Below are positions 1-5,541 of a DNA stretch of 6,526 nucleotides, piece by piece. The DNA is from Bacillota bacterium. GTDB lineage: Bacteria > Bacillota > Clostridia > Lachnospirales > Cellulosilyticaceae. The first letter of the stretch is position 1, and each line of letters starts with the position of its first letter. The stretch covers positions 1-6,526 of the forward strand of contig JAEZKI010000022.1 of assembly GCA_023415525.1 (NCBI GenBank), read 5' to 3'. A program made the position numbers and the translations under genes. Under the pieces are notes generated by a model. It did not search any database, was not told the origin of the DNA, and saw nothing but the letters and a program-made list of their open reading frames with translations.

Positions 1-725
1 GTGTTATGGTAGCTAATAGTGCACAAGCATTAGGTATGGAAGTTATTGGTTATGACCCTTATATTTCTATTAATGCAGCATGGGGCTTATCACGTCATAT
101 CCGCCATGCAGTTTCTCTTGATGAAGTTTTAACAGAAGCAGATTATATTTCAGTGCATGTACCTCTTGTAGAATCAACGAAGCATATGTTTAATAGTGAA
201 ACTTTTAGTAAGTTGAAACCCGGCGTGAGACTTTTAAACTTCTCAAGAGATACTTTAGTTAATAATACAGATTTGTTAAAGGCCATTGAGGAAGGTATTG
301 TAGCTACATACGTAACAGATTTTCCAGTAGAAGAAGTGATGGGCCATCCACAAATTTTAACAATTCCTCATCTTGGAGCATCTACACCAGAATCAGAAGA
401 AAATTGTGCAATTATGGCTGTTCAACAAGTGAGGGACTATTTAGAAAATGGTAATATTATAAATTCAGTCAACTATCCTGAATGTACCATGGCATGGGGA
501 ACAAAATGTCGCTTAGCTATTATTCATAAAAATGCCCCAACTATTTTAGGAAAAATAACTGCAATTATTGCTGAAGAGGGAATTAACATTCAAGATATGA
601 GTAATCGTAGTCGAGGTGATTTTGCTTATACACTTATCGATACGGATACCTCTGTTTCGGAAAGTAATGTAAAAGCTATTGAAGCCATAGATCATATTAT
701 CAAAGTACGTGTATTAGTGAAATAA
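1..725 (+). CDS. serA: D-3-phosphoglycerate dehydrogenase, C-terminal part (5' end outside window)
   Basis: Oxidises 3-phosphoglycerate to 3-phosphohydroxypyruvate with NAD+, the first committed step of serine biosynthesis in the cytoplasm. The reading frame is open to the window edge (first whole codon at position 3), and the Met at position 6 is internal: it falls just after where the GxGxxG loop of the Rossmann fold should be, so the start lies upstream. Numbering from that Met, GYDP (15-18) carries the Asp that normally binds the NAD ribose. The catalytic triad of D-2-hydroxyacid dehydrogenases is visible as R81 (FSRDT), E109 (DFPVE) and H122 (PHLGAST). Residues ~168-239 form one C-terminal ACT domain (NAPTILGKI, EGINIQDM), the usual serine-sensing module. 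About 150 residues are missing against the ~385-390 expected for the short ACT type. It is followed directly by a terminator. The identification is firm; only the 5' end is unseen. Confidence 0.95.
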   Translation, partial: VMVANSAQALGMEVIGYDPYISINAAWGLSRHIRHAVSLDEVLTEADYISVHVPLVESTKHMFNSETFSKLKPGVRLLNFSRDTLVNNTDLLKAIEEGIVATYVTDFPVEEVMGHPQILTIPHLGASTPESEENCAIMAVQQVRDYLENGNIINSVNYPECTMAWGTKCRLAIIHKNAPTILGKITAIIAEEGINIQDMSNRSRGDFAYTLIDTDTSVSESNVKAIEAIDHIIKVRVLVK

Positions 726-730
726 ATAAC

Positions 731-772
731 AACAAAAAAAGAATTAGGAATCTTCTTAATTCTTTTTTTGTT
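731..772 (+). terminator. Intrinsic terminator after serA, possibly bidirectional
   Basis: A perfect 16-bp inverted repeat pairs 731-746 with 757-772. It can extend by three more pairs (one G-U) to leave a four-base loop at 750-753. The stem is A-rich on the left and has seven T (763-769) on the right, so either strand would give a hairpin with a U-rich arm. It begins six bases after the serA stop codon, where a terminator is expected. There is no separate U-tract beyond the stem, since the U-run is inside it, so efficiency is uncertain. It ends only 17 nt before the next start codon, so that gene must rely on read-through or on a promoter inside or before the hairpin. Confidence 0.8.
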
Positions 773-776
773 AAAT

Positions 777-784
777 AAAGGAGG
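777..784 (+). promoter_or_regulatory. Ribosome binding site of the ATP-binding protein gene
   Basis: AAAGGAGG lies five bases before the ATG at 790 and is a near-perfect match to the anti-Shine-Dalgarno sequence. It fixes the start codon and shows the gene is meant to be well translated even though no clear promoter lies between it and the terminator. Confidence 0.8.
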
Positions 785-789
785 CTATC

Positions 790-1353
790 ATGAGAGAGTT
801 ATCTCTTCATATTTTAGATATTATGCAAAATAGTATTAAGGCTGAAGCTACCCATATCCATCTAGAAGTTAATGAGCAAATTCTAGAAAATACCTTGACT
901 ATAATCATTGAGGACAATGGTAAAGGGATGAGTCAGGAAATGTGTAATCAAGTGACCAATCCTTATGTAACCACACGTACGTTACGAAAGGTAGGCTTAG
1001 GACTTCCTTTTTTTAAACAACTCTGTGATGAATGTGAAGGTCAGCTAAAAATAGAAAGTGAACTAGGAAAAGGGACACGTATAGAAGCTTCCATGAGCTA
1101 TAACCACATTGATAGGCTACCACTAGGTAATATAGGTAGTACTTTAGGAACTGTTATTATGGCTAAGCCAGATATTCATTATACTTATACCCATATCTAT
1201 AATAGCAAGAGCTTTCAGTTAGATACTCTTCAAATAAAGGAGATATTAGACGGTGTACCTATTGAAAACATAGAAGTTATTCAATGGTTACAGTGCTATA
1301 TAGAGGAGAATAGAGAGCAACTTTATGCTAAGAGCAAGATAAAAAAAGAGTAA
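790..1353 (+). CDS. Orphan GHKL-type ATP-binding protein (histidine-kinase-like ATPase domain)
   Basis: A 187-residue soluble protein. Residues ~1-103 form a HATPase_c (GHKL) fold. The N-box helix is HILDIMQNSIKA with Asn14, the likely Mg-ATP ligand. The G1 box is DNGKGM (42-47), a GLGL glycine loop is at 69-72, and GKGT (93-96) lies at the end of the fold. It has no dimerisation/phosphoacceptor His domain, no sensor domain and no membrane segment, so it is not a classical sensor kinase. Residues ~104-187 are a distinct C-terminal part starting HIDRLPLGN. From memory, proteins of this build (HATPase plus a HIDR-PLG tail) occur in [FeFe]-hydrogenase/NuoE-F-like gene clusters of Clostridia and Thermotogales; their role is not established to my knowledge. 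Here it sits between serA and rnf, 125 nt before rnfC, with no obvious terminator after it. Regulation of redox genes, anti-sigma-like or kinase-like, is inference only. Confidence 0.85.
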   Translation: MRELSLHILDIMQNSIKAEATHIHLEVNEQILENTLTIIIEDNGKGMSQEMCNQVTNPYVTTRTLRKVGLGLPFFKQLCDECEGQLKIESELGKGTRIEASMSYNHIDRLPLGNIGSTLGTVIMAKPDIHYTYTHIYNSKSFQLDTLQIKEILDGVPIENIEVIQWLQCYIEENREQLYAKSKIKKE

Positions 1354-1388
1354 ATTATTGCTAAGATAGGATTTTTAATTACTCTAGT

Positions 1389-1401
1389 TTAAATGATTTA
1401 A
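1389..1401 (+). repeat. 13-bp perfect palindrome, candidate operator
   Basis: TTAAAT-G-ATTTAA is a perfect six-base inverted repeat around a single central base. It sits immediately before the extended -10 of the upstream promoter, inside what would be its -35/-10 spacer. The 6-1-6 form with core AATGATT is reminiscent of operators of Fur-family regulators (Fur, PerR), whose boxes are 7-1-7 with AAT-N-ATT cores. The outer bases do not match either consensus well, and palindromes of this size can arise by chance in AT-rich DNA. Confidence 0.35.
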
Positions 1402-1404
1402 TCG

Positions 1405-1413
1405 TGCTATAAT
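1405..1413 (+). promoter_or_regulatory. Promoter P1 of rnf: extended -10 element
   Basis: TGCTATAAT is a perfect extended -10 (TG-N-TATAAT) for the housekeeping sigma factor. The -35 region 17 bp upstream (TAGTTT, 1385-1390) is poor, as is common for extended -10 promoters. Initiation is expected near 1420, giving a ~60-nt leader. Its last T is shared with the -35 box of promoter P2. Confidence 0.6.
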
Positions 1414-1441
1414 TGACATGATTTGTAAATAACTGTATAAA
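1413..1441 (+). promoter_or_regulatory. Promoter P2 of rnf: consensus -35 and near-consensus -10
   Basis: A perfect TTGACA (1413-1418) is separated by exactly 17 bp from TATAAA (1436-1441), five of six matches to the -10 consensus. Initiation is expected near 1448, leaving a ~30-nt leader before the rnfC start at 1479. This is the strongest sigma-A-type promoter I can see in the window and probably drives the six rnf genes. Confidence 0.8.
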
Positions 1442-1463
1442 TATCATCAATAGTATAAATACT
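1435..1463 (+). repeat. 18-bp-spaced direct repeat over the P2 -10 and start site
   Basis: GTATAAATA occurs at 1435-1443, overlapping the P2 -10 box, and again at 1453-1461. The second copy lies in AGTAT-AA-ATACT (1452-1463), a perfect five-base inverted repeat just after the expected start of transcription. Possible explanations are a duplicated -10 region or a repressor site; the sequence alone does not decide. Confidence 0.45.
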
Positions 1464-1478
1464 GAAAGGGGGAAGAAA

Positions 1479-2798
1479 ATGAAAAGTTTTAGCTTTAAGA
1501 AAGGAATTCATCCAAATTATCACAAGGACACTACTGAGCAAAAAGCAATCTGTATCTTAACTCCACAGGGTGAAATGGTTTATCCAATGGCCCAGCATAT
1601 TGGTGCACCTTGTACGCCACTTGTAAAAAAAGGTGACTATGTTTATTTAGGACAAAAGATTGGTGAAGTGACAAGCTCAGTAGCAGCCCCTATTCATGCG
1701 AGTGTATCGGGGACTGTAAAGGCTGTTGAAGAAAGATTAACCTTTAGAGGGTTAAAAGAGAATTGTGTAATTATTGAAAATGATTTCCTTTATGCTGAGG
1801 TAGATACTTTAAAAAATTACAAGGCGCCAGCCATAAATACATTAGGACAAAAAGAATTAGTTGAGATTGTCAAGGAAGCTGGACTGGTTGGAATGGGAGG
1901 AGCTAGCTTTCCAACTCATATCAAATTAAATGTCCCAGAAGGTAAAGAGCTAGAGTATATCCTAATTAATGGTGCCGAATGTGAACCGTATTTAACTTCT
2001 GATCACCGGGTAATGCTAGAAGAAGGTGAACGTATTATTGCAGGACTTGAAATTTTACTTCATGTTTTTCCAAAAGCAAAGGCGATTATTGGTATTGAGG
2101 ATAATAAGCTAAATGCTATTGAAAATTTAACACGTTTAGCCCAAAAGGTAGAGCGAATTGAAGTAGCTAAACTTCAAACTAAATATCCTCAAGGTTCTGA
2201 AAAACATTTAATTTTTGCCTTAACAGGTAGAGAGGTCCCAAGTGGTAAGCTACCTATTGAAGTAGGTTGTATGGTACATAATATTGACTCGACAGTAGCC
2301 ATTTGGCGAGCAGTAACAAAGGGAAGACCTATTATGCGTCGTATTGTGACGGTGTCAGGAAGTGGGGTAAAGAACCCTTGTAATGTCAAAGTAAGAATAG
2401 GAACTTCTTATAGAGAACTTTTAGAATATGCCAAGTGGGACGAAGAAAAAACTGTAAAAATCATATCTGGTGGTCCTATGATGGGAGTGGCCATATCCAA
2501 TGTGGATGTACCCGTGGTTAAAGGAACCTCTGCAATTTTGTGCTTTACAGAAGAGGAAGTAAAATCACAAGCAGCTTCAAGTTGCATCCGTTGTGGAAAA
2601 TGTGTAGAGGTCTGTCCCATGGAGTTAGTGCCCAATACATTACATCTTTCTGCGCTACATGGAAGATTAGAGACCTTTACAAGTCATTATGGTATGGATT
2701 GCATTGAATGTGGTTGTTGTTCCTATATTTGTCCAGCTAAACGGGAGCTGGTTCAAAGTATTCGTACTGCAAAAGCCCAATTACGTAATAAGAAATAA
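1479..2798 (+). CDS. rnfC: Rnf complex subunit RnfC (NADH/FMN-binding, two [4Fe-4S] clusters)
   Basis: Peripheral cytoplasmic subunit where electrons from the Rnf complex reduce NAD+ (or NADH is oxidised in reverse). The 439 residues match clostridial RnfC length. In order: an N-terminal RnfC barrel-sandwich domain (~1-105, with SVAAPIHASVSGTV at 67-80); a Rossmann-like NADH/FMN domain related to the complex I 51-kDa subunit (~125-280, with GMGGASFPTHIK at 138-149 and INGAECEPY at 163-171); an SLBB-like region (~285-335); and a dicluster ferredoxin domain. Its ligands are C369/C372/C375/C379 and C408/C411/C414/C418. There is no long C-terminal alanine-rich extension such as gamma-proteobacterial RnfC has. 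An AAAGGGGG ribosome binding site (1465-1472) ends six bases before the ATG. First gene of the rnf operon, behind two candidate promoters. Confidence 0.97.
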   Translation: MKSFSFKKGIHPNYHKDTTEQKAICILTPQGEMVYPMAQHIGAPCTPLVKKGDYVYLGQKIGEVTSSVAAPIHASVSGTVKAVEERLTFRGLKENCVIIENDFLYAEVDTLKNYKAPAINTLGQKELVEIVKEAGLVGMGGASFPTHIKLNVPEGKELEYILINGAECEPYLTSDHRVMLEEGERIIAGLEILLHVFPKAKAIIGIEDNKLNAIENLTRLAQKVERIEVAKLQTKYPQGSEKHLIFALTGREVPSGKLPIEVGCMVHNIDSTVAIWRAVTKGRPIMRRIVTVSGSGVKNPCNVKVRIGTSYRELLEYAKWDEEKTVKIISGGPMMGVAISNVDVPVVKGTSAILCFTEEEVKSQAASSCIRCGKCVEVCPMELVPNTLHLSALHGRLETFTSHYGMDCIECGCCSYICPAKRELVQSIRTAKAQLRNKK

Positions 2799-2818
2799 GA
2801 CAAAAGGAGAATAAGAAG

Positions 2819-3772
2819 ATGGAAAAAATATTAACAGTTTCATCGTCCCCTCATGCACGGGCAAGTCATACCACTCAAAGTATTATGCGAGATGTTATTA
2901 TTGCTTTAACACCAGCTCTTTTGGCAGGGATTTTTTTCTTTGGCTTACGTGCTCTTTGGGTGACATTACTTAGTGTGGTTAGTTGTGTAGGTTGGGAATG
3001 GATTTGGCAAAAAGTTTTTAAAAAGGAAGTCACTATAAAAGATTTAAGTGCAGTAGTAACGGGCTTATTATTAGCTTTTAACTTACCGTCTACGGTTCCT
3101 TTTTTTGTAGTAATAGTAGGAAGCTTAGTAGCTATTATACTGGCTAAACAAATTTTTGGTGGAATAGGACAAAATTTTATTAATCCAGCTCTTGTAGCAA
3201 GGGCCTTTTTATTAGCTGCCTATCCTCAAGCTGTAACTACTTTTACAGCCCCTATGGGAATAAATGGCGTGGATGCTGTTACGACGGCTACACCACTTGC
3301 TCTCATGAAAGGAGGCCTACTTAAAGAACTTCCATCCTTTTTAGATGTTTTTTTAGGAAATAAGGGTGGGTGTATAGGTGAAATTTCAGCTTTAGCCTTA
3401 TTACTTGGTGCAGCTTATTTACTTATTCGAGGTGTGATTAGATGGCATATTCCTGTCTTTTATTTAGGATCACTCTTTCTTGTGACGTGGTTATGTGGCG
3501 GTATGGGCCTTGGAATGAGTTTTTATTCTTTATTTTTAGGGGGAGCTATTTTAGGCGCCTTCTTTATGGCAACAGACTATACGACTTCGCCTATGACCGT
3601 TAAAGGACAGATTATATTTGCTATAGGTGGCGGAGTGATTGCCGCAGTTATTCGCTTATTCGGTGGTTATCCTGAGGGTGTAAGCTATAGTATACTGCTT
3701 ATGAATCTTACCGTCCCACTTATTGATCGCTATGTTAAGTTAACTCGTTTTGGGGGAGGTAAGAAAGCATGA
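2819..3772 (+). CDS. rnfD: Rnf complex subunit RnfD (membrane subunit with covalent FMN)
   Basis: Integral membrane subunit of the Rnf pump, homologous to NqrB. The 317 residues hold about eight to ten hydrophobic segments (roughly 26-42, 44-62, 76-113, 120-136, 186-205, 211-228, 233-251, 264-282 and 286-302). Family signatures visible are SPHARA (10-15), GIGQNFINPALVARAF (115-130), ATDYTTSP (251-258) and GYPEGVSYS (283-291). The FMN attachment motif is D152-AV-TTAT-PL, with Thr158 the expected phosphoester acceptor; it has Thr156 where the classical S/T-G-A-T motif has Gly. Attachment needs the flavin transferase ApbE, which is not in this window. An AAAAGGAGA site (2802-2810) ends eight bases before the ATG, 20 nt after rnfC. 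The last four bases overlap rnfG (ATGA), implying translational coupling. Confidence 0.97.
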   Translation: MEKILTVSSSPHARASHTTQSIMRDVIIALTPALLAGIFFFGLRALWVTLLSVVSCVGWEWIWQKVFKKEVTIKDLSAVVTGLLLAFNLPSTVPFFVVIVGSLVAIILAKQIFGGIGQNFINPALVARAFLLAAYPQAVTTFTAPMGINGVDAVTTATPLALMKGGLLKELPSFLDVFLGNKGGCIGEISALALLLGAAYLLIRGVIRWHIPVFYLGSLFLVTWLCGGMGLGMSFYSLFLGGAILGAFFMATDYTTSPMTVKGQIIFAIGGGVIAAVIRLFGGYPEGVSYSILLMNLTVPLIDRYVKLTRFGGGKKA

Positions 3773-4332
3773 AGGAATTTAAATTAGGTATCATACTTTT
3801 TGTGATTACTGCCCTTTGTGTGGGTTCTCTAGGTTTTATTAACAGCCTTACTACACCTATTATCCAAATTAATAAGGAAAAGGCAGAAAAAGAAGCAATG
3901 CAAAAGCTTTTACAAGAAGCAGATGATTTTGTAAAGATTGAGACAATAGAAGATGAGAGGATAACAAGTCTCTATGTAGGAACCCAACAAGGAAACTATA
4001 TAGGTGTTGTAGCTAAAACCATTACCAATGGCTATGGCGGAAATATTGAATTATTGGTAGGCTTAGATGCAGAAATTAAAATGAAGGGGATTCAAATTCT
4101 TTCTCATACAGAAACACCAGGTTTAGGAGCAAATGCTACTTATCCTACTTTTATGGATCAATTTACAGGAAAAATAAGTCCTCTTGAAGTGACAAAAGTT
4201 ACAGCACAAGAAAATGAGATTGTTGCTATTACAGGAGCGACTATTACCTCAAAAGCTATAACAGATGGTGTAAATCAAATATCAGAATATGTGAAGGCCC
4301 ATCAAGAAGAACTCTTAAAGGAGGTGAAGTAA
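3769..4332 (+). CDS. rnfG: Rnf complex subunit RnfG (extracytoplasmic FMN-binding subunit)
   Basis: Carries a covalently bound FMN in the electron path, on the outer face of the membrane; homologous to NqrC. The 187-residue protein has one N-terminal membrane anchor (~6-26) followed by an FMN-binding domain. Visible motifs are GYGGNIELLVGLD (88-100), HTETPGLGA (113-121) and TGAT (155-158), with Thr158 the expected FMN attachment site. The residue three places before T155, usually Asp in the flavin-transferase recognition motif, is Val152 here. The start overlaps the rnfD stop by four bases, and a strong GGGGGAGGT site (3752-3760) lies inside rnfD eight bases upstream. The gene ends directly against the rnfE start codon. 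Length is within the normal clostridial range. Confidence 0.96.
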   Translation: MKEFKLGIILFVITALCVGSLGFINSLTTPIIQINKEKAEKEAMQKLLQEADDFVKIETIEDERITSLYVGTQQGNYIGVVAKTITNGYGGNIELLVGLDAEIKMKGIQILSHTETPGLGANATYPTFMDQFTGKISPLEVTKVTAQENEIVAITGATITSKAITDGVNQISEYVKAHQEELLKEVK

Positions 4333-4929
4333 ATGAATGCATTGCAAGAAAGATTAAAAGCAGGAATCTTATTAGATAATCCAACCTTTGTTCAAGTTTT
4401 AGGGATGTGTCCAACTTTAGCTGTTACAACCAGTGCAAAAAATGCAATAGGAATGGGACTTGCCACAACGGCTGTTTTAATTTGTTCTAATTTAGTTATT
4501 TCTTTACTTCGTAAATCTATTCCTGATAAAATTCGTATTCCAGCCTTTATTGTAATTATAGCCAGTTTTGTAACCATTATTGATTTATTGTTGCAGGCTT
4601 ATGTCACTGCTTTGCATGCGGCACTTGGCTTATTTATTCCGCTTATTGTAGTAAACTGTATTATTTTAGGACGTGCAGAGGCCTATGCCTTTAAAAATAA
4701 ACCTTTACCTTCTGCTTTTGATGGTTTGGGAATGGGCCTTGGTTTTACACTCTCTTTAACAGTTATTGGAATGATTCGTGAAGTGCTAGGAGCAGGTCAG
4801 ATTTTTGGATATCAAGTGATGCCAGTTAGTTATACACCTGCTATTATTATGATTTTAGCGCCAGGAGCTTACTTTACCTTAGGTATTCTCATGGCGATCT
4901 TAAATACTTTAAAAGCTAAAAGGAACTAG
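4333..4929 (+). CDS. rnfE: Rnf complex subunit RnfE (membrane subunit)
   Basis: Integral membrane subunit, homologous to NqrD, which pairs with RnfA in pseudo-twofold, inverted topology. The 198 residues contain about six hydrophobic segments (roughly 18-33, 38-60, 69-92, 95-112, 130-150 and 168-192). C26 in FVQVLGMCPTLAVTTS and C109 in PLIVVNCIILG are at the positions that, with the two matching Cys of RnfA, hold a membrane-embedded [2Fe-2S] cluster in recent Rnf and NQR structures. The ATG follows the rnfG stop codon with no gap. A perfect AAAGGAGGTG site (4317-4326), within the last codons of rnfG, ends six bases upstream, so high and coupled translation is expected. Confidence 0.97.
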   Translation: MNALQERLKAGILLDNPTFVQVLGMCPTLAVTTSAKNAIGMGLATTAVLICSNLVISLLRKSIPDKIRIPAFIVIIASFVTIIDLLLQAYVTALHAALGLFIPLIVVNCIILGRAEAYAFKNKPLPSAFDGLGMGLGFTLSLTVIGMIREVLGAGQIFGYQVMPVSYTPAIIMILAPGAYFTLGILMAILNTLKAKRN

Positions 4930-4940
4930 GAGGGGGAAAC

Positions 4941-5519
4941 ATGGATTTATTATTATTATTTTTAAGTGCAGTGCTTGTGAATAACTTCGTACTCACCAAG
5001 TTTTTAGGAACATGTCCATTTTTGGGTGTTTCTAAGAAGGTAGAAACCTCTCTAGGTATGGGAGCAGCAGTTACCTTTGTAATGGGTTTAGCTTCTATGA
5101 TGTCTTATTTAGTTTATAACTTTTTATTAGTCCCTTTTAAACTGGAATATCTTTACACAGTGGTTTTTATTTTAGTAATTGCGGCCCTTGTACAATTTGT
5201 GGAAATGGTTATTCAAAAGTTAAGTCCATCTCTTTATAGTGCTTTAGGGGTTTACTTACCACTTATTACAACCAACTGTGCTGTTCTTGGTGTAGCTATT
5301 TTAAATATGCAAAAAGGTTATGATCTTATTGAATCCATTATAAATGGTGTAGGGGGTGCTATTGGTTTTACCCTTGTTATGGTCCTCTTTGCAGGTATTC
5401 GTGAACGTATGGAAGATAATGATATTTTACAAGGCTTTAAGGGATTACCTATTGCACTTATTACAGCTGGTTTTATGGCAATTGCCTTTTTAGGTTTCCA
5501 AAATTTAATTAAAATTTAA
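4941..5519 (+). CDS. rnfA: Rnf complex subunit RnfA (membrane subunit)
   Basis: Integral membrane partner of RnfE, homologous to NqrE. The 192 residues equal the usual family length. About six hydrophobic segments can be drawn (roughly 2-22, 37-62, 71-93, 97-120, 133-153 and 169-189). C25 in FLGTCPFLGVS and C113 in LPLITTNCAVLG mirror C26 and C109 of RnfE, the pattern expected for four shared ligands of the intramembrane [2Fe-2S] cluster. Further family motifs are NNFVLTKFLG (14-23) and the cytoplasmic AGIRERME (151-158). The ribosome binding site AGGAGGGGG (4928-4936) overlaps the rnfE stop codon, and the genes are 11 nt apart, consistent with one transcript and coupled translation. Confidence 0.97.
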   Translation: MDLLLLFLSAVLVNNFVLTKFLGTCPFLGVSKKVETSLGMGAAVTFVMGLASMMSYLVYNFLLVPFKLEYLYTVVFILVIAALVQFVEMVIQKLSPSLYSALGVYLPLITTNCAVLGVAILNMQKGYDLIESIINGVGGAIGFTLVMVLFAGIRERMEDNDILQGFKGLPIALITAGFMAIAFLGFQNLIKI

Positions 5520-5527
5520 AGACATAG

Positions 5528-5534
5528 AAAGGAG
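5528..5534 (+). promoter_or_regulatory. Ribosome binding site deciding the rnfB start
   Basis: AAAGGAG ends one base before an ATG at 5536 and seven bases before a second in-frame ATG at 5542. One base is too close for normal initiation, while seven is ideal, so 5542 is the likely true start. The longest open frame from 5536 would add two residues (Met-Glu). Confidence 0.75.
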
Positions 5535-5541
5535 TATGGAG

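Larger units (their letters stand above)
1354..1478 (+). promoter_or_regulatory. Control region of the rnf operon
   Basis: This 125-bp AT-rich gap holds the promoters and repeats listed separately, plus the rnfC ribosome binding site. I see no coding potential, no RNA gene, no riboswitch-like fold and no convincing terminator for the upstream gene. Read-through from the ATP-binding protein gene into rnf is therefore possible alongside initiation here. Confidence 0.65.

Noticed and set aside
6..8. ATG at position 6 as the serA start
   Set aside because: The frame is open upstream to the window edge, and the protein would lack the substrate domain half and the NAD-binding glycine loop. It is an internal Met.
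768..774. TTGTTAA as a half-site of the redox repressor Rex
   Set aside because: No matching TTAACAA half follows at the required spacing, and the bases belong to the terminator stem. I also found no full Rex site in 1354-1478.
2189..2389. Minus-strand open frame inside rnfC
   Set aside because: It is fully antisense to a well-conserved rnfC region, has no ribosome binding site or recognisable motif, and looks like a codon-use shadow.
2408..2635. Second minus-strand open frame inside rnfC
   Set aside because: Antisense to the SLBB/ferredoxin part of rnfC; composition is a reverse image of the real gene and no family is recognised.
4392..4577. Minus-strand open frame inside rnfE
   Set aside because: Antisense to conserved membrane helices, short, and with no initiation signals.
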